Shown in pieces: positions 62,201 to 64,000 of a stretch of DNA of 64,000 bases (within the stretch, counting starts at the first letter, position 1; each line of letters starts with the position of its first letter). Below the pieces are notes generated by a model. The model had not been told where the DNA came from and did not search any database. It worked only from the letters and a program-made list of their open reading frames with translations. Location: contig CAYTPV010000003.1 of the NCBI GenBank assembly GCA_964440115.1, positions 1 through 64,000 of the forward strand, read 5' to 3'. Both the position numbers and the translations under genes were made by a program. The DNA comes from JAEWWD01 sp964440115 (lineage in GTDB: Bacteria > Bacillota > Clostridia > Christensenellales > CAG-138).

Positions 62201-64000
62201 TCGTTGGCGATTTCGGTAGCGGTATCTTCAAGTGCGCTGTCGGGCGTCAGCGTATCGGCCGGCGCGTTCGGATTGGCAGGTTTGAATGTTTCAGTAACCT
62301 TCGCAGAAAGCAGACCGATCAGTTTGCTGAGCACGGCGTCTTTGACTTTCGAGGCCGTCTCTGTTCCGATTGTGCCAAGTGAAGCAAGCTTCTCTTCAAT
62401 CTTCTGCCCGATGTCGTTGCTCAGTAATCCTTCAAGGCCCGTGCCGGTCAGCAGTGTGTTAGCGGCGTTGGCCACGAGTTTGGAAACGAGACCGTCCAGG
62501 AATGATTTCAACGTGGAACTGTCCAGCAGGTTTTTGAGTCCCATGGAGTCTGCAAGGCTTGTAACCAGCTTTTCGATGGCCTGCTTGATGAGCGTTTCGA
62601 CGATGTTGATATCTTCTTCTTCGGGCTGCGTTTCTTCCGTTGTAACCTGCGGGTCCTCGATAAGCGCCGTCACTTCCAAAGAACCGGCCGTGACGGACGC
62701 GTCGTCGATATGCGCTATATTATAATAGGAAACAATGTTGATGGCGACGGCAACGCCCACGCCGATACGCGCATTGGTAGCGCTGGCGTTTGCATAGATG
62801 GCCGCATCGGTATCGTTGCGCGATTGCACGATAACGCTGCCGGCGGCGGGTTCTTCGCTGCTGTCCCCATCGGGCTGATATGCTTCAACCACCGCGCCGG
62901 ATATGTAGGCTTCGGCGCGATTGCACAGTACGTTCAGGTTAAACGCGGCGGCAATCTGAATATTGCCCTCGCTGGTCTGTGAGGTCTGACGGTTGGCGGT
63001 CAGGCCGCTGACCGCATCCGGGTTGGTATTGGTGCTGCCGGACCGACGGGAAAGACCGCTCCCGCCGGCGATACTTCGGTCTGCTTGTGCGTCCGCTTCT
63101 CCTTGCTGACTCTCCCCATCCGATTCAGATGAACCGGATGCAGCCGACGACGATTCTGTTCGGCTGGTTGAGCCCTGCGAACCCGCGCGGGAGTTGGAAG
63201 TCAAAGAACTCCTGCTGACTGCGCGAACGGTAACACTGCGCGCACGCGCGCTGCGCCTGAGCACGGCATTTGCTGTATCGTTGAGCACGGTGATGGCGAA
63301 GGATGCGCCCACGCCCACGCTGCCGCCCGCCGCCGCCGCGTTTGCGGCCACTTCACGGGTAACGGAGTTGCTGGAGGATATGGCCATATCCCCGCCGAGC
63401 TTGATTGCGCGGCCGGAGCCAAGGTATGCGCTGGTATAAATACCGGAAATATCGAGCGCCAAAACGGGCGTGATGGAAATGCCGCCCGCCGAGCCCGCTT
63501 TTGCAAGCATAGCTTCGGAGCTCGCGTGATCCGCAGTGATCTTCAAAGGACCAAGCTTGCCGCCTTCGGTGGGCACATTGCCGGTATACCCGGTGACGCT
63601 GATGATATCTGCGCCGTCATCCACGCCAGCTACCACATCCACGCCGGTCACCGCAACCGCAATGCCCGCGCCGACGCCTATTTTCGATGCGTTATCGCTG
63701 CTGACGGCATCCGCTGAAGTGGTAAACCGCTCATTGGAGGAAGATTTAACGCTGAGGTCTCCGCCGTCGGTGAGATACACCGTTGCGCCGTCGAGTATGG
63801 CCGCACGGGTTTTCGCTGTGGCGACATGTACGGTAAGCGCGCCGCCGATGCCGATATCGCCCTGCGAATACCCGGCCTTGGAAGCGGCGCTTGAAAGCAG
63901 CTGGTCATCCTCGCTGCCGGAAGTGGCGCTGATGGAAAGTGACCCGGCCTGTATGGTGCCGTTTGCAATATACGCGTTGTTTTTATGGGAAGTGACGGCG
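44230..64000 (-). CDS. Giant repetitive sortase-anchored surface protein (filamentous-adhesin-like), N-terminus outside window
   Basis: One frame stays open from the window edge to the stop at 44230, at least 6,589 residues; the ATG at 63780 is internal. From N to C: (1) glycine/alanine/valine-rich beta repeats (64000-62660 and about 60600-50900), each roughly 60-90 residues of the type 'GSVAVGGT…VxVxxN…ASVGxxAxVxAxGDVxVxA', as in LktA-type filamentous adhesins; (2) a helical segment (about 62650-62000); (3) bacterial-repeat/InlB-like domains (about 61720-61150); (4) Ser/Thr/Asn-rich linkers (about 63190-63000, 60440-60150); (5) a Tyr-rich non-repetitive module (about 50560-48700); (6) a helical segment (about 47560-47070); (7) an Ala-rich coiled coil (about 45710-45230); (8) a C-terminal sorting signal. 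It is probably a fibre on the cell wall used for adhesion; the target is unknown. Confidence 0.88.
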   Translation of the reverse strand, partial: AVTSHKNNAYIANGTIQAGSLSISATSGSEDDQLLSSAASKAGYSQGDIGIGGALTVHVATAKTRAAILDGATVYLTDGGDLSVKSSSNERFTTSADAVSSDNASKIGVGAGIAVAVTGVDVVAGVDDGADIISVTGYTGNVPTEGGKLGPLKITADHASSEAMLAKAGSAGGISITPVLALDISGIYTSAYLGSGRAIKLGGDMAISSSNSVTREVAANAAAAGGSVGVGASFAITVLNDTANAVLRRSARARSVTVRAVSRSSLTSNSRAGSQGSTSRTESSSAASGSSESDGESQQGEADAQADRSIAGGSGLSRRSGSTNTNPDAVSGLTANRQTSQTSEGNIQIAAAFNLNVLCNRAEAYISGAVVEAYQPDGDSSEEPAAGSVIVQSRNDTDAAIYANASATNARIGVGVAVAINIVSYYNIAHIDDASVTAGSLEVTALIEDPQVTTEETQPEEEDINIVETLIKQAIEKLVTSLADSMGLKNLLDSSTLKSFLDGLVSKLVANAANTLLTGTGLEGLLSNDIGQKIEEKLASLGTIGTETASKVKDAVLSKLIGLLSAKVTETFKPANPNAPADTLTPDSALEDTATEIANELFSEMVDVTQLMTFLKGDVATTLKENAMTALSEAGKALTTAALDGLSNWLNLKIEPEDKSPSHAFITQAISGAGASNVGIAGSAAIAVITGTTKAYIAGVSNSSVNPIVVTGDTLIKAYARQTENTVASSAVTDKGTADTDPGAGAGGDTGNTTGTQHDTTTNGKVVVGSMTNGTVGVSGTQTAGGTVTLTVSPDDGYKLGTKFTATRSDTGATITLTPGADGTYTFAMPAGLADGATIDIAATFDENLHTVHTNATGTGSGTVTVKAPADSSSTATTSAKMSDRLIVTIKANAGSKLQAGSLKYSYTPEGGALTEKQIVTVENAANNTYTFYMPDADVTIYAIFEASSGSGGTTTPTKPTNSSGKTVGVGAAFALNVATMTVEAGVGANRKVTSGTMSVRALGKNELETISVSGCDPLSGEDGSGSSGDTGGTNKPKDISIDASIAVGLIYNTVRAYIEQGARITTTGGNTVNINEKNYATEEEANKNAELVNFYLQAEQIGSTLTKASGFTVGGSTAVGAAVAVNIAYSNVDADFLGIGRIKGAAKLVAHTYDEDNSYAIATAMGADLERYLSKFRKGVGGAEKSTNDVLNGNYSNSDTTTTNNNNATAGKINGELNSNNNTESGGTNTTQSNNNLPLSSNALRSQDASTTSTPDSATGSAQGQVNNNAGTSTLPTSQGAQTQGQKIQVAAAVAVNITHHIANASVLGDLSAGTIVVLADNDGNFRSLGTGIAMSLAQSSTSIAVGAAVSVNKNEATATVGGTLTGTDDDDTDEVNDGDITVSAELTQNMDGEYKGYLGAQAIAGAVSGQGNAAIGGALAIIVSKAVTKSVILPSAVIKAGDITVSAFDKSKLAVRAGAISVSTGAKVGVGASFALVYAHNTVQALVGSGANITAGSFTLSAQKRRVDFSDYESAFGLNNLVTNSTDASVKDSEKGLIDLKKEDDAYKVDININTDNVLDMVDLMNFLSSTNYYAEAIAGAISGGSGTASVAGAFAMLFFFNTTEATVEDTAVITLTGDMNVDASSDTSARIIAGSLSASGSKVGVGLTVGALADEDAVTAKVGDNANITLGGDYTQHACARADFMVITIAASLNTGASGNAIGGAINCIVQNTKVNSLIGNGATLAATGDVNIGADIDSFLLLISLSAAGSGGVAAGGTFAVIITGSSTNAKIGNNAVVSSSAGSIKLSAYTKEKLVSALASASASTGGTAVAGTLNVLVALSSTQASVGEAANLSAYHDISVLADGDAWMLVIAMALSGASSNAVGATVSVGVFGRSVTASAAKNAVLTADQGNVLVQAKGRDFTLYITFALGASGNNAFTGTIPVIAARNQITASVGDHAKLTAGDSIGVIANLSTGLYTIAGGIAGSGSNAVGATLSAAILENQVKALVGKTAELFAKGMYNSSDPALAGIQLPNRTARRRGVLVSATANEMVIMISIAAAGSGSVAVTGVVNTIIIRNIIQAQMDEGAKAKADGDPATYTVTEGTKTENVTVTSDVLVEADDDSTIINLAGSLSVSGSVGVGATVVALIFDKTVSATVGANAVIQAAGDVQVLATSNDSLWLLAVALGGSGNVGVAGGANALVFMNHVTASLGGTVTAGGNIDVKAYSNSLLVNIAAAVGIGGTVGVTAIAVITYFYNETIAYVLNNTHLTATGDVLISASSNEFVAADAAGASGSGTVSVGGTLDVIVSKVVTKAYTGDYVIISGRNISVIATDTYSLVAVVATAAISAVAGVGISALAAVFFNTIAAQIGKSNVITAAGWVKISASSNRTANAFVFTAGVGSVGVGGTIAVVVAGGKLSGDAHDGIYASNNGQSAMDPQKQTDGVFAQCHSGAQQNKPDESLNDLLAGDGQSANDLGVDGNNYGQDTTGGSQSNMNDTLYDNTAGNSLDKSKSTGPVINGYALKDATSAIVGSGSAVTANGGNIDVLASDCVNANLITGTVAGGAYAGVGVGVSVAVLFSNVQAVVESGATLSASGVINVHASAGSSSAVIPVMEKGGNQSTANIDDKLSKSNISNSTTSTIRVISVTCGGAIAGVSVAVAALVVFTEAHAILAGDVTRASGISVLGNTDFGEVLAATLAASGGLVAVSGSVAGVYYEGTVESCISGTAHISGVSGGISVQSTGTTNAIAAAGAFAGGGVAVNAAVAVAINRMRIDTYIGRGVTINAPLSTIAVSTDFTAQAHAIIVSVAAGPIAVGVTVALAINRPVALTYIGISPYGTTPLTGSTGTNGLVQANTVQVTNDIDGDTFVYGLGVAAGTVAVNGAVALGFNRVIGYASINKANVQANTIDVTALMDGDTKVIVASLVGGYVAVGAIVALAQIKSDNRAIIDVTGASVSGKTVNVKAGSEAKPYDSQALVSAITGSVGVYAAALNFAIAINSAGNRAMVLGDKSGGSGSFSATSLTIYANGNTRAYAIIAGASVGVATGNVSVSTALLTSYQEASLAGTAAYKIGSLSVVSDQNKNFSAYGLVDLIFDEGAGKTSALNKVITFTAMAQAYIFSAAAGLGSATASAATARANASGYAIVNASDLTVTGALTVHSNGRSVANAKVDNISLSLITVGVMVGYSYAQGTFVAQLKSNGGIQAQSISVLTDYDANSTVDLTPALGGVKLSLVNVEGNTGYAEVNTTASASIEGTGAVTADTWINVVTTGDVSADCKVHGVTVSVSYYNIVINLATAVLSASQSAFINGASVQSGGNATVRSLYNASENNVAINQNKGATATVGANGGGKTFSFSVAGAQCNTAYAHSNSTSQAYILGASTDIGGELTVDQYGTSYADADIFTPTFSASLVNLALTLTFAEAAGTYNAYIDSTGSKESIAADNMTVYNLYNTKAYSQISPAGGGTSGSLGLVSAKVNLAKADTTSTAQAYIAGSGAVVSGGYISVIVSGTSTATAIARQPKINVNLVDVAANATQATLAATQNAYFNVSGTASAGGAITVHSIFSVDRANSGGAIATVETPKGGSGVTVSLVSGAVSYAKSSATLTNSAYIGGGGKINAGSVDILASAITNSVATANATYAVGLVILGGLYAEASTKDSVKAYIDDGTDIISAGNVNVNATGDTVAKATSDMPGSASLYSGSAGLVKATIGTGTADAQRQTVEAKIGNNASIKAGGNITVDAYNAGYATAVMMKGRSVSGIGVSSSILPTYGYYRTAATIGTGATVQSTAGNIIVHAKDMPRASTSISGDSIGLLVSASNMYAKNEITQTVYTGVGASSLLDAHGGISITADSSAYMSAKTNANSGGIFDGGKLQAINRLTRDTDVEIGSDVKLYADYGNIDIIAQSGTQDYIYTSATGNSAGLVTIGTAEATATVNSNTDTTIGLRTVIHDTFNTITIAAYTAEKDLETVGDFGSGALSSNPDSRAYVSSLTSNANVNIATAASGGAADSTSITGRYVNIFANLKDLYVSAYTHAVAKGLHGTADAYSTVTTYMNINVNLNNVVVRGYDKTVILANATPTSSGTNIRAYASTKIVAFIGSISSHATSNGSINANTSVGGKAVLMGADVNISAKAFAGSISLTATGTRKALATKSTHENYDLSKGRTITVASGAEFHIGDAAAGIVIDIPEGGSLSGIRAVGLPGESKIWTMSSGAIQLNNIQNARAGRLYVECAIPSNSIYGQQYIPEVVILNHSNVNVIFSNIDVYNESYTRPSVGGTTSYNRSYMGVSKNTQPLIHIECEGSGNVTLNGLVANERGTVEVIWTDPANNGSLSTGSALLGDLVASPLWAHSLIVENAKNIGTASSRFTAYLAPFGGANATIDMTATGDIYAELTLAEINAVDTLPTTADHSAITGTLLLKNIIAGGANDLLLPYAIRLSYLKGASAVSVIIPGMLEYTSTKVSVPDFTLSDITRYVTGYNPADSSVSYLLPNGTSVYTDQYGKVQRVVGEDGSISDLSRYTYAMAGNELILTFADSGVTINLTTGILTVPKNSTGTGPAENYEFFFEWEMADGWLVYNGDSSVSVYKKYDAMKPGSNGEMEQYNLVKWKTEGIYDFYFVYSDENPYNTDFGHTYYVVKLVTATNAIADVYYCTRWSTGNMSGALYSGLPYDYSELSAGQSSGSDSDIKYFKTQNYKMDYSLVWNDLGSSGADFTYKQVYSYTITYYYTDNTYSKETSTTVSSGNFLVGIHTLTGVGVKWTDDGRYIQVVDGNYSGAALTAYNVMKGRLIELNPSTTNGILSGGTVNLHYIPNAGTSMSPVTLGGTDNQYQAFVFGSKGNANYRELAVYDEYHYNYSYTDSENHTTTKDYEMDLKEFKLERDSNSIWGFTISVGASIQLEPGDSIKVLQRTYNKQIAYRLEENLWITLEGTVYTFDNSTAVINESNWIYSYNGYTGAYRSGNLDIDCTGGNLNAPVYTIKGGIYLEKLSEKVAKAANGSYYYNDGSTWQLAQENSGVISYGGQQKLVITTEGDVTYYTLVEEQLKLGSDGSVVWLTSTPPVVATRSSVETGISYLVGYMQGNDVRIKMLDTKGSLLDDDTTGATDIRSSGDVRFYVHTSGSIGLLDNLLDIDAGRVFTLDLDGKLVIYTDTYINVPEADGNFTFEEGTVVDGAIYHVVTANGDIYGNNLVVRNGGLLQLYAGSTGDANGDIILTGTLVLTDSGLYADAAGDIFIDVLTSNNGDLTAYADGDITVNTIDASKGSDHQYSAGGNITLDDITSAGSELDFTAGGRITIDDIAATDSDLSFTTVPGGIVRLRGLLRGAVVPGPGDIVLDTADLIDSTLTQNAYGKVWFNRINALRSSVDLAADSDILFDLVTASRSRIKLDAGGSILARNDLSVNPLIQFNDGDIGNGGVSDNAHLSLAAGGDIGEADLHLFVDIPALVTLNVPNVTNYYINALDLPPIAEPPEAVHEGTDAQGNTVHGDYLKNINWQYFYSAIDAQTPEKLADWIMKTLPRESWSKELDAADIAAIISAGKVFTSSSLAALLENNIYSARAIRNLLNSDPNAAQTLANALVAAISHMETITPKPDPRNPGAPVVPYDVYTMEDQQALSLLATLVGQDAMKNMAGLLSSMLTPEQISALLQKAIDGSIYPNDEPLYIDEPARAFTMHIGVSTGAGYVYNEGDITITQDTGNITAGYFKSERGDMTVNALGGSILGIANPEKEHMLARNITLHAQNSIGSAAVPLVVEEQQNRPVIVVGPDMTYYEPVAPGEDPLTAFGTRFGEYTLGVAVDVPILMSLRAIDTTGYAFNLKQVPAIGEDGLPLLDEQGKAVLRWVLEVVVRYDWLRVDYPSEATRIDANAQTGSIYINEQTGDMGVGVISAGDDVQLRAPGSILDVRTQQQHADGDKNITAGGDVLLDSTTGTIGTVSAPIDLAVEGGVTARAHGVIRLTDTGDMTLTVESETGRIYAAAEDNLTMVNTATRANSPQDILLGLVIAGGTAQITALGGILEGDRLGYPASVIADTIILTALNGGIGTASDPFEVDTQNGSSKSGTFSASANELYITELSGDLKLIRVHSTGDAQLTAPGSILDVTGNNTAILLLLAAQKAANAAKNAADQAQAHADVQDTYADRKEQDYLNKQATAAATAAALAAVQVAITGIQAQITTAQTDPALTENQRTAALERLNRQLTDAVGQESKLQDELVTALAAQNDAQLAAQAAREAANDAQGDADDLRTIANTAQSYADTLLSAADAANVTLFAGGRLTLKAGGSIGEAGNELYFVSGEGVTADAQDGGIFLASPADVIIDHLAATGDVWVISLGGIRQRKIAAESPAYRQPAVQTGPSVIGTAVGLYALDGAVGTPVAPIWLRTGAIDGMAMNGGFYVRNDGALQINNVFATGDASIQATGAMTAGSAGGTAANITSNALVLTSGGAIGDSTNPLILFAFGPVIATGGDIYIDSMGHLVVKNISGNIVTINGDGTVMGGPIRARDLTIHAYGDIGTQELPLYIRVSGKVAITSDLGLIFFRNTYSRHKPVKPVPPIQPDNPGVPHTGGAMEEAGCWMTLVSLLLLFAMALYRRRYLARRN
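44233..44346 (-). other. Sortase-type C-terminal sorting signal
   Basis: VPHTGG (44346-44329) is an LPXTG-like motif preceded by a Pro-rich wall-spanning stretch (KPVPPIQPDNPG). It is followed by the hydrophobic segment CWMTLVSLLLLFAMALY and the positively charged tail RRRYLARRN, the classic order for covalent attachment to peptidoglycan. Confidence 0.85.

Noticed and set aside
60697..62725. Long plus-strand frames in the N-terminal part of the giant gene
   Set aside because: Low-complexity shadows (Cys/Arg-rich or Ser/Val-rich) with no homology features.
44230..63780. ATG at 63780 as the true start of the giant protein
   Set aside because: The frame stays open with the same repeat pattern to the window edge, there is no ribosome binding site, and no signal peptide follows that ATG.

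Overview
The window looks like one draft or metagenome-derived contig from a GC-rich, anaerobic, probably gut-type member of the Firmicutes (class Clostridia). The reasons are an rlmB-sigH neighbourhood typical of spore-forming Firmicutes, a CotH-type protein kinase, AGGAGG-like ribosome binding sites throughout, a sortase-type C-terminus on a giant surface protein, and a gene set used by anaerobes to break down purines. A run of exactly 100 N (172-271) marks a scaffold join. The taxonomic call is inference; no 16S rRNA gene is present.

Layout. 1-6697 (+): housekeeping genes: rlmB with a long repetitive tail, sigH, radC, a phosphohexomutase, a lipoprotein and an AI-2E-family permease. 6843-11215 (+): a CotH-kinase / VTC-domain / DUF4956 cassette. 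11216-15484: a cluster of palindromes, a lipid kinase (-), tRNA-Arg(ACG) with its own consensus promoter and terminator, a 66-residue protein, an ABC-F ATPase and a bacterial staygreen homologue. 15485-43870: about 28 kb that reads as one purine-catabolism island. 43871-44229: a palindrome-rich spacer bounded by two identical terminator hairpins. 44230-64000 (-): one giant repetitive cell-wall protein, at least 6,589 residues, whose N-terminus lies beyond the window.

The island has three blocks. Block 1 (-, 23949 to 15485) starts at a promoter under a GntR/UTRA regulator. It encodes an amidohydrolase, a nucleoside-type BMP ABC transporter (binding lipoprotein, ATPase, two permeases), a RibD-C-domain reductase and a flavodoxin-like iron-sulfur flavoprotein. 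Block 2 (-, 32500 to 24202) encodes a YgeW carbamoyltransferase, a three-subunit xanthine-dehydrogenase-type molybdenum hydroxylase, a UbiD decarboxylase with its UbiX prenyl-FMN synthase, and a second amidohydrolase. Block 3 (+, 32774 to 43870) encodes a YgeY hydrolase, a hydantoinase/dihydropyrimidinase, an SsnA-like amidohydrolase, a large FMN/FAD/Fe-S oxidoreductase, a second YgeY-like hydrolase and a second, two-subunit molybdenum hydroxylase.

The ygeW/ygeY/hyuA/ssnA/ygfK/xdh gene set has been tied to anaerobic uric acid and purine breakdown in gut bacteria. This version has no ygeX (diaminopropionate ammonia-lyase) or carbamate kinase in view. It adds two amidohydrolases and a UbiD/UbiX pair. 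That combination fits the classical Clostridium acidurici xanthine fermentation, which passes through 4-ureido- and 4-amino-imidazole-5-carboxylate, then 4-aminoimidazole, 4-imidazolone and formiminoglycine, and which needs a decarboxylase. The match is a hypothesis. Two leaders in block 3 (before ssnA and before the second molybdenum hydroxylase) share a nested-hairpin motif containing CGAATGCAG, and the ssnA leader ends in an intrinsic terminator, so a purine-responsive riboswitch is plausible.
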